From contig JAEWEH010000447.1 in the NCBI GenBank assembly GCA_023389535.1, forward strand, positions 1 to 8,993: DNA of 8,993 bases, written 5' to 3'. This document shows positions 1 to 7,419 of this stretch, piece by piece (within the stretch, counting starts at the first letter, position 1; every line of letters starts with the position of its first letter). A program made the translations under genes and the position numbers. Under the pieces are notes generated by a model that was given only the letters and a program-made list of their open reading frames with translations, was not told the origin of the DNA and searched no databases. The DNA comes from Pseudomonadota bacterium (GTDB taxonomy: Bacteria; Pseudomonadota; Gammaproteobacteria; Burkholderiales; Burkholderiaceae_B).

Positions 1-10
1 ATACATAGGA

Positions 11-23
11 TGAATTTATTTCA
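11..23. promoter_or_regulatory. Putative MetR operator (MetR box)
   Basis: The sequence TGAATTTATTTCA matches the published enterobacterial MetR consensus TGAA-N5-TTCA exactly, with T at the central A/T position. It lies about 120 bases upstream of the metR start. The first 30 bases hold no divergent start codon followed by an open frame (both minus-strand ATG candidates stop within five codons). The box therefore either serves a divergent methionine gene such as metE beyond the window edge, or autoregulates metR. The match and the linkage to metR are seen in the sequence; binding is inferred. Confidence 0.6.
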
Positions 24-146
24 TACTCATGCGCTCACGGAAATCAGCGGACATCACGCGCGCATCCGGAAGGGCGGCAGAAATCAGCAATAGAACCGGG
101 TCACCGGGGGTAGCCTCAAATGATCAAAAAAGGAAAGACCTAAAAC

Positions 147-1064
147 ATGCTGGAAATCAGGCATATGGAAACGCTGTGCGCCATACGCGATGGAGGCAGC
201 CTGCAAGAGGCAGCCGAGCGCCTGCACGTGACGCAGTCGGCCCTGTCGCATCAGTTGCGCGACCTTGAAGTCAGATTGAAAACCTCTTTGTTGAATCGAC
301 GCACCCGACCGGCCCGGCTGACTACGGCCGGATTGCGCATCGTGGCGCTGGCCGATGAAGTCCTGCCCCGGGTCAAGGCCACGGAAAGAGAGCTGCAGCG
401 GCTGGCCGCCGGCCGCACCGGCCGACTGCATCTGGCCATCGACTGCCATTCCTGCTTTCAGTGGCTGATGCCCGCCATGGACGCGTTCCGCCACGACTGG
501 CCCGATGTGCAGCTGGATCTGACGGCGGCTTTCTCGTTCAACCCCCTGCCAGCGCTGGTGCGCGGCGACCTGGATGTCGTCATCACCTCGGACCCGCAGG
601 TCCTGGAAGGCATCAGTTACCAGCCGCTATTCAAATACGAATTGATGCTGGCCTTGTCCGCGGCCAACCCGCTGTCCCAATACAAATACATAGAACCGCA
701 GCAACTGGCAGACCAGGTATTGATCACCTACCCTGTGGAACGCCAGAGGCTGGATATCTTCACGGCGTTCCTGGACCCGGCCGATATCGAACCCGCCGCC
801 ATACGCACGGCCGAACTGACCCCTATCATTGCGCAACTGGTCGCGAGCCAACGCGGCGTCGCGGCCCTGCCCAACTGGGCGCTGACGGAATATTTGAATC
901 AGGGCTGGCTGCGCATGTCCCACCTGGGTTCGGAAGGCGTATGGCGCACCTTGTATGCCGCCGTACGCAGTGAAGACGCACAGTCGGATTATGTGCGCGC
1001 TTTCCTGAAGCAAGCGCATGACACCTGCTTCAAGACACTGACGGGGATCAAACGCAGCACATAG
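147..1064 (+). CDS. metR: LysR-family transcriptional regulator MetR
   Basis: This is a 305-residue LysR-type regulator that resembles E. coli MetR throughout. MetR activates methionine-synthesis genes (metE, metH and others) and uses homocysteine as coregulator. The N-terminal winged helix-turn-helix covers about residues 4-62, with the recognition region at 18-40 (LHVTQSALSHQLRDLE). The effector domain runs from about residue 93 to 295 and includes the MetR-typical DCHSCFQWL at 99-107 (E. coli has ECHSCIQWL), TYPVERQRLD near 194-203 and the LYAAVR stretch at 269-274. The start is supported by AGGAAAG at 131-137, nine bases upstream. The length is near that of E. coli MetR. The gene converges on recX with 62 bases between the stop codons. 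A MetR box lies upstream at 11-23. The call rests on sequence resemblance; the target genes are not visible here. Confidence 0.9.
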   Translation: MLEIRHMETLCAIRDGGSLQEAAERLHVTQSALSHQLRDLEVRLKTSLLNRRTRPARLTTAGLRIVALADEVLPRVKATERELQRLAAGRTGRLHLAIDCHSCFQWLMPAMDAFRHDWPDVQLDLTAAFSFNPLPALVRGDLDVVITSDPQVLEGISYQPLFKYELMLALSAANPLSQYKYIEPQQLADQVLITYPVERQRLDIFTAFLDPADIEPAAIRTAELTPIIAQLVASQRGVAALPNWALTEYLNQGWLRMSHLGSEGVWRTLYAAVRSEDAQSDYVRAFLKQAHDTCFKTLTGIKRST

Positions 1065-1082
1065 TGCCAGAGGTGGATGGCG

Positions 1083-1101
1083 CGCCGCATGCGCTGCGGC
1101 G
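1083..1101. terminator. Stem-loop between convergent metR and recX
   Basis: CGCCGCA and TGCGGCG form a perfect 7-bp stem with a 5-base loop. It lies 18 bases past the metR stop and 25 bases past the recX stop on the other strand. A second, bulged hairpin (CCTGT/ACAGG, 1107-1125) adjoins the recX end. Neither is followed by a clear T-run, so a bidirectional transcript end is plausible but not of canonical intrinsic type. Confidence 0.35.
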
Positions 1102-1126
1102 ACCGCCCTGTTCAGCGTTGACAGGC

Positions 1127-1639
1127 CTATTCGTGCGAAGTGCCGCCCAGGATGCGACGTACACAGTCGGTGGAAAAGCCACGCGATGCCAAAAACCGGA
1201 ACTGGCGTGCGTAATCCTTGGGGTCCACAGGAAGCGTGCCGAACTTTTTTTCCCAGACAGCCCGTGCGCGGTCGTATTCGGTATCGCGCAACTGCGCGCC
1301 AATTTCTGCAATGGACTGGGCGCTGACGCCATGCTGCCGCAGTTCTTGCATGATCAGCGCCGCCCCTTGCCGCGCCGCCTTCCTGTTTACCAAGCTTTGT
1401 GCATAGCGTTCGGTGGACAGCCAATTGCCACGTTCCAGATCGTCCAGCAAGGCAGATAGTTCGTGTTCGCTACCAGCGTGTGGCGCCAGCTTGCGCTGCA
1501 ATTCGACACGGGAATATTCCCGCCGAGATAAAAAGCCGATGGCCCGCGATTTTAATGAGCGGCCGCCCGGAGCGACGCGGCGATCGCTATCGGCCGCGTC
1601 CGATAGCGTTTCAAAATCGTCGTCGTCCGGGGTGTTCAT
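1127..1639 (-). CDS. recX: RecX, regulator of RecA
   Basis: This 170-residue protein fits the RecX family, which binds RecA filaments and restrains their growth and activities. After an acidic, probably disordered N-terminus (about residues 1-27), it shows the three-helix repeats typical of RecX: about 30-72 (AIGFLSRREYSRVELQRKL), 73-118 (WLSTERYAQSLVNRKAARQG, then IMQELRQHGVS) and 120-166 (RAVWEKKFG, then RFLASRGFSTDCVRRIL). The start lies 18 bases after the recA stop. Only a weak G-rich Shine-Dalgarno-like sequence precedes it, so recX is probably expressed by read-through from recA and by translational coupling, as known in other bacteria. Length and gene order match the family norm. Confidence 0.93.
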   Translation of the reverse strand: MNTPDDDDFETLSDAADSDRRVAPGGRSLKSRAIGFLSRREYSRVELQRKLAPHAGSEHELSALLDDLERGNWLSTERYAQSLVNRKAARQGAALIMQELRQHGVSAQSIAEIGAQLRDTEYDRARAVWEKKFGTLPVDPKDYARQFRFLASRGFSTDCVRRILGGTSHE

Positions 1640-1657
1640 GGCGCAGACGCCCCGCGC

Positions 1658-2725
1658 TTATTCCGCGTTTTTGGCGTTGGCATCGGCTGCGGGTTTGCCA
1701 GCCCCGGCGTGCAGTGCAACACCGAGCTTTTCGCGCACCCTGTTTTCGATGTCCAGAGCCATTTCGGGATGTTCTTTCAGATATTCGCGGACATTGTCCT
1801 TGCCCTGCCCGATGCGGGTGCCGCTGTAGCTGAACCACGCGCCGGCCTTGTCGACGATACCGGCTTCAACGCCCAGGTCTATGATTTCGCCCTCGCGGGA
1901 AATGCCCGCCCCGTACATGATGTCGAATTCGGCTTGCTTGAACGGTGGCGCAACCTTGTTCTTGACCACTTTGACCCGGGTTTCGTTGCCGACGACTTCG
2001 TCGCCCTTCTTGATGGCGCCAATGCGGCGAATGTCCAGGCGTACCGAGGAATAGAATTTGAGCGCATTGCCGCCGGTCGTGGTTTCAGGATTGCCGAACA
2101 TCACGCCGATTTTCATGCGGATCTGGTTGATGAAAATGACCATGCAGTTGGCGCGCTTGATCGTGGCGGTAAGCTTGCGCAAGGCCTGGCTCATCAGGCG
2201 GGCCTGCAGGCCCGGCAAGGAATCGCCCATGTCGCCTTCGATTTCTGCCTTGGGCACGAGCGCCGCGACCGAGTCGATGACGATGAGATCGACGGAACCG
2301 GAACGGACCAGAGCGTCGGTAATTTCAAGTGCCTGTTCGCCCGTGTCCGGCTGGGAAATGAGCAGATCGGCCAGATTGACGCCAAGCTTGGAGGCATATT
2401 GAACGTCCAGCGCGTGTTCCGCGTCGATAAAGGCGCAGGTACCGCCGATTTTCTGCATCTCGGCAATGACCTGGAGGGTCAGCGTGGTTTTGCCCGAGGA
2501 TTCCGGCCCGTAGATTTCAATGACGCGGCCGCGCGGCAGCCCGCCGACGCCCAGGGCGATATCCAGCCCTAACGACCCCGTGGACACGACCTGAATGTCG
2601 TGTTCGACAGTATCGTCGCCGTAGCGCATGACCGAGCCCTTGCCAAACTGTTTTTCAATCTGGGATAGGGCTGCGGCCAACGCCTTGTTGCGTTCACCGG
2701 CGGCTTTGCTGATTTTGTCGTCCAT
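1658..2725 (-). CDS. recA: Recombinase RecA
   Basis: This is a complete 355-residue RecA, the ATP-dependent strand-exchange protein of homologous recombination and the coprotease that triggers LexA self-cleavage in the SOS response. The Walker A motif GPESSGKT is at residues 73-80 and the Walker B strand [10 protein letters not shown] at about 147-156. The loop L2 region, with [20 protein letters not shown], is at 200-219. The C-terminal domain (about 280-335) is followed by an alanine/lysine-rich tail that ends in glutamate, somewhat less acidic than the E. coli tail. The start is supported by AAGGA on the minus strand (2732-2736), six bases upstream. The gene is followed by recX and preceded by a LexA box at 2825-2840. 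A long open frame on the opposite strand is a codon-bias shadow. Confidence 0.99.
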   Translation of the reverse strand: MDDKISKAAGERNKALAAALSQIEKQFGKGSVMRYGDDTVEHDIQVVSTGSLGLDIALGVGGLPRGRVIEIYGPESSGKTTLTLQVIAEMQKIGGTCAFIDAEHALDVQYASKLGVNLADLLISQPDTGEQALEITDALVRSGSVDLIVIDSVAALVPKAEIEGDMGDSLPGLQARLMSQALRKLTATIKRANCMVIFINQIRMKIGVMFGNPETTTGGNALKFYSSVRLDIRRIGAIKKGDEVVGNETRVKVVKNKVAPPFKQAEFDIMYGAGISREGEIIDLGVEAGIVDKAGAWFSYSGTRIGQGKDNVREYLKEHPEMALDIENRVREKLGVALHAGAGKPAADANAKNAE

Positions 2726-2760
2726 GTAGGGTCCTTGACTGAAAGCGTGAATTCAATGAA

Positions 2761-2791
2761 ACAGGCCCCGCCGAAAATAACGGGCGTCTGT
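2761..2791 (-). other. Possible stem-loop in recA leader
   Basis: ACAG-GCCC (2761-2768) can pair with GGGC and CTGT (2782-2785 and 2788-2791), giving eight base pairs with a two-base bulge and a 13-base loop. It would lie in the 5' untranslated part of the recA mRNA, between the probable promoter and the ribosome binding site. No known regulatory RNA family is recognised. Confidence 0.2.
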
Positions 2792-2824
2792 TCTAAGACA
2801 AAGAGATTATTGCATCAAATTGTA

Positions 2825-2840
2825 CTGTATAAATAAACAG
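2825..2840. promoter_or_regulatory. LexA (SOS) box of recA
   Basis: CTGTATAAATAAACAG has both conserved LexA half-sites (CTGT-N8-ACAG) around an A/T-only centre, as in the SOS boxes of gamma- and betaproteobacteria. It lies about 100 bases upstream of the recA start. On the minus strand the box runs straight into TACAAT (minus-strand reading of 2819-2824), a plausible recA -10 hexamer. No good -35 is visible, so the exact promoter is uncertain. Bound LexA would block recA transcription until DNA damage. The box also lies 100 bases upstream of the divergent response regulator, and its plus strand contains TATAAA (2828-2833). Confidence 0.88.
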
Positions 2841-2940
2841 ATAACCACAAAAAGTACATCGTAAACCCGACTATGCGCGGGCAAGCCGCAATGCCAGAAT
2901 GGTGCCATCCCTGTTTTCCCATGTACGGCCTGCACACGCC

Positions 2941-3630
<690 letters not shown>

Positions 3631-3656
3631 TCAACGCGGGTGCTAACGGCCGCATC

Positions 3657-5156
3657 ATGCTGATCGACCCCCAGATTCTGAACGAGGTCAAGGAACAGGC
3701 CTCGGTGCGCCCGCCCTTTCTGCGTATCTTTCATCGCAGAAAGAACAACCGCGCACTGTTGAACAAAATCATTGTCTGGATGTTCGGCCCCTTGTTCCTG
3801 CTTTGGACCGTCGGCCTGGTGATCACTTATTTCATCGCGCAGAACATCGCCAACGCCCCTTATGACCGGGCATTGGCCGATCACCTGCGGCTGCTCAAGC
3901 ATGAGGTCGAGCAGCAGCGCATATTGGAAGGCCTGCAGCTTACCGCGTCGGCCATCACTATCCTGCAAGGCGATCCCACCCATTTCATCCATTGGGAAAT
4001 CCGCGACATCAACGGCAATTCCTTGGGGGGGAACAGCAGTATTCCCTTGCCCGAAAACTGGACTTACGACGAGAACAAGATACGCTTTCGCAACGAGACC
4101 ATGGATCACCAAAGCGTGCGCGTTGCCTATATTTGGGGCGGGCGGGATTTGTCCGGCATGCCTTTTCTGACCATCGTGTCGCAATCCAATGAAATGCGCG
4201 CCACACTGCAGCAAGAGATCCTGACTGGCATGCTGACGCCGCAGCTTATCGTGTTGCCGCTGGCTGCCCTGCTGGCGGGTCTAGGCTTGACACAAGGGCT
4301 GGAACCGTTGAACCTGCTGCAGGAACGCATACGCGCGCGTCGCGCCAACGACATGTCGCCCATCAGTGCGGAACTCGCCCCGGCCGAAATTGTCCCCCTG
4401 GTTGCGGCGATGAACAGCCTGCTGGCCCGGCTGGCCGCCACGCACGAAACGCAGCGACGCTTCGTTGCCAATGCCGCCCATCAACTGAAAACGCCGCTCG
4501 CGGGAATGCGCACGCAAGCGGAACTGGCACTGCGCGAGCGCAACCCTGAAAAAATGAACGCGAGCCTGGAACAACTGGTGCGTGGTTCCGAGCGCGCTAC
4601 CCGCCTGGTCAATCAACTACTGGCCCTGGCACGCGCCGAGAGCGCGGACCACCCGGCAAGACATCTTTCAGAAAACCTGGACCTGAACCATCTTGCAGAA
4701 CAATGCATGGTGGCGTGGGTCGAAACCGCGTTGCAAAAACATATAGACCTGGGCTTTGAGCCTTCTGCCCTGCCCATGCTGATCAGCGGCGATGAACTGA
4801 TGATCGCCGAGCTGCTTAACAATCTGGTCGAGAACGCGCTGCTCTATACCCCGGAACATGGCTGGGTCACCGTACGCGTAGGCGGCGATCCCTTGTCAGC
4901 CTACCTGGAAGTCGAGGATTCCGGCCCGGGCATTTCGCTCCAGGACCGCCAGCGTGTATTCGATCGCTTCTTCCGTGTGCTGGGCAGCCGCAGCGATGGC
5001 AGCGGCCTGGGACTATCCATCGTCAAGGAAATCGCCGAGCAGCACAACGCCAGCATCAGCTTCATGCCGCCAGGCGCTCGCCATGGCCAGCCCGGCGGCA
5101 CTTGCCTGCGAATAAGCTTCAGTCGGATCAAGCATTCCCGCTTGAATGAAGCGTGA
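3657..5156 (+). CDS. Sensor histidine kinase, TctE-like (2CSK_N type)
   Basis: This is a 499-residue inner-membrane kinase and the partner of the preceding response regulator. A basic cytoplasmic stretch of about 37 residues precedes the first membrane helix (about 38-62). The periplasmic sensor region (about 63-191) starts with the YDRAL motif seen in the 2CSK_N/TctE group. A second helix (about 192-212) leads to a HAMP-like linker (about 213-262). The phosphoacceptor is H275 in AAHQLKTPLAGMRTQAEL. The ATPase domain has the N-box LLNNLVENALLYTP (N393), G1 VEDSGPGI (419-426), F-box VFDRFFR (434-440) and G2 GSGLGLSIV (448-456), so it looks catalytically complete. TctE proteins in other bacteria sense tricarboxylates, which hints at a carboxylate ligand, but the sensor region does not identify it. 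No strong Shine-Dalgarno sequence precedes the start, so coupling to the upstream gene is likely. Confidence 0.9.
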   Translation: MLIDPQILNEVKEQASVRPPFLRIFHRRKNNRALLNKIIVWMFGPLFLLWTVGLVITYFIAQNIANAPYDRALADHLRLLKHEVEQQRILEGLQLTASAITILQGDPTHFIHWEIRDINGNSLGGNSSIPLPENWTYDENKIRFRNETMDHQSVRVAYIWGGRDLSGMPFLTIVSQSNEMRATLQQEILTGMLTPQLIVLPLAALLAGLGLTQGLEPLNLLQERIRARRANDMSPISAELAPAEIVPLVAAMNSLLARLAATHETQRRFVANAAHQLKTPLAGMRTQAELALRERNPEKMNASLEQLVRGSERATRLVNQLLALARAESADHPARHLSENLDLNHLAEQCMVAWVETALQKHIDLGFEPSALPMLISGDELMIAELLNNLVENALLYTPEHGWVTVRVGGDPLSAYLEVEDSGPGISLQDRQRVFDRFFRVLGSRSDGSGLGLSIVKEIAEQHNASISFMPPGARHGQPGGTCLRISFSRIKHSRLNEA

Positions 5157-5187
5157 CATGGACGCTTACAAAAAAACGGATGCTTTC

Positions 5188-5211
5188 AATTGACTGTCAG
5201 TTCCGCGTCAG
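5188..5211. promoter_or_regulatory. Candidate operator upstream of the transporter
   Basis: Within the 129-base gap between kinase and transporter there is a dyad, TGAC-T-GTCA (5191-5199), with outer AA and TT also symmetric (5188-5202). It overlaps a direct repeat of GTCAG at 5196-5200 and 5207-5211, offset by 11 bases, about one helical turn. OmpR-family regulators commonly bind tandem half-sites with such spacing, so this is a candidate target of the adjacent regulator. A further dyad, TGCCG-N9-CGGCA, lies at 5233-5251. No convincing sigma-70 promoter was found in the gap. Binding is inferred. Confidence 0.35.
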
Positions 5212-5285
5212 CGGCGCACCCTACCTTACGCTTGCCGACATGTGTACGGCAGGCAGCGAGATAGGCACACAGTCCAGGAGACATA

Positions 5286-6980
5286 ATGAGCACATCCAGC
5301 ATCGCAGCGCAAGCTGACGCCTCGGCAGGCGCGCCGGCAGCAAGCAATCGCCCCATGACCCCCGAAGAGCGGCGCGTCATATTCGCCTCATCACTTGGTA
5401 CCGTATTCGAATGGTATGACTTTTATCTATATGGATCACTGGCGGCCGTCATCGCAGCCCATTTTTTCTCGGGTGTAAACCCCACGGCCGGCTTCATTTT
5501 TGCACTGCTGGCTTTCGCTGCGGGCTTTGCCGTACGCCCTTTCGGCGCGCTGGTGTTCGGCAGGCTGGGCGACTTGGTCGGCCGTAAATATACCTTCCTG
5601 ATCACCATACTGATCATGGGCCTTTCCACTTTCCTGGTTGGTGTGCTGCCCTCCTATTCATCCATAGGCATGGCGGCGCCCGTGATCTTGATCGCGTTGC
5701 GCTTGCTGCAAGGGTTGGCTCTAGGCGGCGAGTATGGCGGCGCGGCCACCTACGTGGCCGAACATGCACCGCAGAATCGCCGCGGTTTCTATACCAGCTG
5801 GATCCAGACGACCGCCACCATGGGATTGTTTCTTTCGCTGCTGGTAATACTGGGCATACGGACCACCTTGTCTGAAGAAGCCTTCCTGGATTGGGGCTGG
5901 CGCATTCCCTTCCTGATTTCCGTCGTGCTGCTGGGCATTTCCGTGTGGATACGGATGCGTTTGAACGAGTCTCCCGCTTTCCGCAAGATGAAGGAAGAAG
6001 GAGGCGGTTCAAAGTCGCCCATCAAGGATTCATTTGGCAGATGGAGCAATCTGAAAATCGTGTTGCTCGCGTTATTCGGCTTGACGGCGGGGCAGGCAGT
6101 GGTCTGGTACACGGGCCAGTTTTATGCGCTCTTTTTCCTGACGAAAACACTGGCCATCGAAGCCAATACGGCCAACATCATGATTGCCCTGGCGCTGCTG
6201 CTTGGAACACCGTTCTTTGTCGTATTCGGCGCAATGTCGGATCGCATAGGCCGCAAGCCCATCATCATGGCCGGTTGCCTGATTGCCGCACTGGCCTATT
6301 TCCCGGTATTCAAAGGCATTACGCATTTCGCCAATCCGGCTCTTGAAAAAGCCCAGGCCACCGCGCCGGTCACGGTCGTCGCCGACCCCGCCACTTGCTC
6401 CTTCCAGTTCAACCCTGTGGGCGTTTCATCCTTCACCAGTTCCTGCGATATTCTGAAAGCGTTCATGGCCAGCAACGCAGTGAATTATCATAACGAAGCC
6501 GCTCCCGCCGGTGCGGTCGCCAAGGCGCGCATCGGACAGGACGAGTTCACCGCCTTCGAAGGCCAGGGCTTGAACAAGGCGGATTTCACGGCGAAATCCA
6601 AAGCGCTGCAAAAATCCCTGACTGAAGCCATACGCAGCCATGGTTATCCGGCCAAGGCCGATCCCACCCAGATCAACTACGTCATGGTCGTGTTGCTTCT
6701 GACCTTCCTGGTGATCCTGGTGACCATGGTCTATGGGCCGATAGCGGCCATGCTGGTCGAGATGTTCCCCACACGGATACGCTATACCTCCATGAGCCTG
6801 CCCTACCACATTGGTAACGGCTGGTTCGGGGGCTTCCTGCCACCGGTGGCCTTCGCAGTGGTGGCGGCGACGGGGAACATTTACGATGGCTTGTGGTATC
6901 CCATCATCATCGCCGGCATGACGCTGTTCATTGGCCTGCTATTCGTCAAGGAAACGAAGGACAATGATATTAATGCGTAA
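5286..6980 (+). CDS. MFS transporter, metabolite:H+ symporter (MHS) type, with large periplasmic loop
   Basis: This is a 564-residue inner-membrane transporter of the major facilitator superfamily, resembling the MHS group (ProP, ShiA, KgtP), which imports organic acids, shikimate, proline or betaine with protons. Diagnostic stretches are SSLGTVFEWYDFYLYG (35-50), the TM2/3 loop GRLGDLVGRK (92-101), RLLQGLALGGEYGGA (139-153) and the second-half motif GAMSDRIGRKP (315-325). MHS proteins usually have about 430-450 residues. The surplus is a hydrophilic insertion of about 120 residues (344-463) between predicted TM9 and TM10, which topology places in the periplasm; it holds C371 and C387, a possible disulfide. 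The start is supported by AGGAG at 5276-5280, five bases upstream. The position after the kinase and regulator suggests that they control it. The substrate cannot be told from the sequence; a carboxylate is a guess. Confidence 0.9.
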   Translation: MSTSSIAAQADASAGAPAASNRPMTPEERRVIFASSLGTVFEWYDFYLYGSLAAVIAAHFFSGVNPTAGFIFALLAFAAGFAVRPFGALVFGRLGDLVGRKYTFLITILIMGLSTFLVGVLPSYSSIGMAAPVILIALRLLQGLALGGEYGGAATYVAEHAPQNRRGFYTSWIQTTATMGLFLSLLVILGIRTTLSEEAFLDWGWRIPFLISVVLLGISVWIRMRLNESPAFRKMKEEGGGSKSPIKDSFGRWSNLKIVLLALFGLTAGQAVVWYTGQFYALFFLTKTLAIEANTANIMIALALLLGTPFFVVFGAMSDRIGRKPIIMAGCLIAALAYFPVFKGITHFANPALEKAQATAPVTVVADPATCSFQFNPVGVSSFTSSCDILKAFMASNAVNYHNEAAPAGAVAKARIGQDEFTAFEGQGLNKADFTAKSKALQKSLTEAIRSHGYPAKADPTQINYVMVVLLLTFLVILVTMVYGPIAAMLVEMFPTRIRYTSMSLPYHIGNGWFGGFLPPVAFAVVAATGNIYDGLWYPIIIAGMTLFIGLLFVKETKDNDINA

Positions 6981-6991
6981 GGCCGGTGTCC

Positions 6992-7017
6992 GGTTCAGGC
7001 TGCCGTCAGGCTGAACC
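6992..7017 (+). other. Stem-loop after the transporter gene
   Basis: GGTTCAG (6992-6998) and CTGAACC (7011-7017) form a perfect 7-bp stem with a 12-base loop, 11 bases past the transporter stop. It overlaps a direct repeat of CAGGCTG at 6996-7002 and 7007-7013. There is no T-run after it (ACTAAAATC follows), so it is a weak terminator candidate and may instead protect the mRNA 3' end. Confidence 0.35.
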
Positions 7018-7108
7018 ACTAAAATCTGTTCTATAGAAAGGGTCGCCTATCCTATCGCCGGGCGTCTGATCCCCCGGTTCGGCGGTCAAGCTGCTCTTTT
7101 TATCACCT

Positions 7109-7144
7109 GTGTTGCGCCCCCCGCGAGCCTTTTAAGCGCAACAC
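7109..7144. repeat. Inverted repeat in intergenic region
   Basis: GTGTTGCGC (7109-7117) and GCGCAACAC (7136-7144) are perfect 9-base inverted repeats around an 18-base spacer. A further CAC/GTG pairing (7104-7106 with 7146-7148) extends the stem past a small asymmetric bulge. In RNA this would be a strong stem-loop shortly before the terminator at 7159-7194. As DNA it could be a protein-binding dyad. No known family is recognised. Confidence 0.5.
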
Positions 7145-7158
7145 TGTGTGCTCCTCTG

Positions 7159-7194
7159 ATGGCCCGGCACCACGGTGTTCTGGGCCATTTTTTT
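7159..7194 (+). terminator. Intrinsic terminator upstream of rdgC
   Basis: ATGGCCC (7159-7165) pairs perfectly with GGGCCAT (7182-7188). A short inner CAC/GTG helix is possible, and seven T residues (7188-7194) follow directly. This is the clearest rho-independent terminator in the window. It lies 178 bases past the transporter stop, so it ends either the transporter mRNA with a long structured 3' end or a separate small RNA that starts in between. Confidence 0.85.
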
Positions 7195-7419
7195 GTCCGG
7201 TGCACGATGGCGTCAAACAGGCGCGCAAAACCGCCCCGCCAAAAATAGGCTTACAATCAGCCCTCGCTATTTTTTTACCGCCGGGCCGCCCCAAGGTAAA
7301 AAGCCCCCGGCAAAAAGCACCCAGGCACAAGGCGCCCCTTAGATGAAACCATCTCCGGCGGCGGCAAACCCAACGCGCAGCGTCACCCGCGCGCCGTTCA
7401 ATCAAGAAGACATCAGCTT
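7195..7419 (+). promoter_or_regulatory. Upstream region and leader of rdgC
   Basis: This gene-free stretch separates the terminator from rdgC. TACAAT at 7252-7257, in the context AAATAGGCTTACAATC, is a good -10 candidate, but there is no matching -35 at the right distance. Just downstream, TTTTTACC (7272-7279) and GGTAAAAA (7295-7302) form a perfect 8-bp inverted repeat that would fold at the start of an approximately 155-base leader. AAGAAGA at 7404-7410 is a modest ribosome binding site for rdgC. The short open frames on both strands here look non-coding. Confidence 0.4.

Noticed and set aside
1..268. Short plus-strand open frame starting at 29 and overlapping the metR start
   Set aside because: It is out of frame with metR, runs across the upstream regulatory region, and has no ribosome binding site or recognisable sequence.
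627..1424. Minus-strand open frame of 265 codons spanning the ends of metR and recX
   Set aside because: It crosses two confident genes and their convergent spacer, and its composition (rich in Arg, Ala, Gly) is typical of out-of-frame GC-rich sequence.
1709..2572. Long open frame on the plus strand (287 codons) opposite recA
   Set aside because: It is an antisense shadow of a highly conserved gene in GC-rich DNA; its translation shows no recognisable domain.
2748..2760. MetR-like sequence near the recA leader (TGAATTCAATGAA)
   Set aside because: The second half is TGAA rather than TTCA, so the MetR dyad is absent.
2899..2940. Upstream in-frame ATG for the response regulator, adding 14 residues
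   Set aside because: The added residues (MVPSLFSHVRPAHA) are not part of the receiver fold, the family starts at MRILIAEDD, and no ribosome binding site supports the earlier codon.
7026..7041. Second LexA-like box (CTGT followed by an A/T-rich stretch)
   Set aside because: The second half reads AAGG instead of ACAG, so only one half-site fits.
7050..7100. tRNA-like GGTTCGG resembling a T-loop
   Set aside because: No flanking 5-bp T stem, anticodon arm or acceptor stem could be paired around it.
7103..7405. Possible small genes on either strand in the gap before rdgC (minus 7103-7405, plus 7146-7346)
   Set aside because: Both run through the strong terminator and stem-loops, give Arg/Pro/Gly-rich translations without domains, and lack ribosome binding sites.
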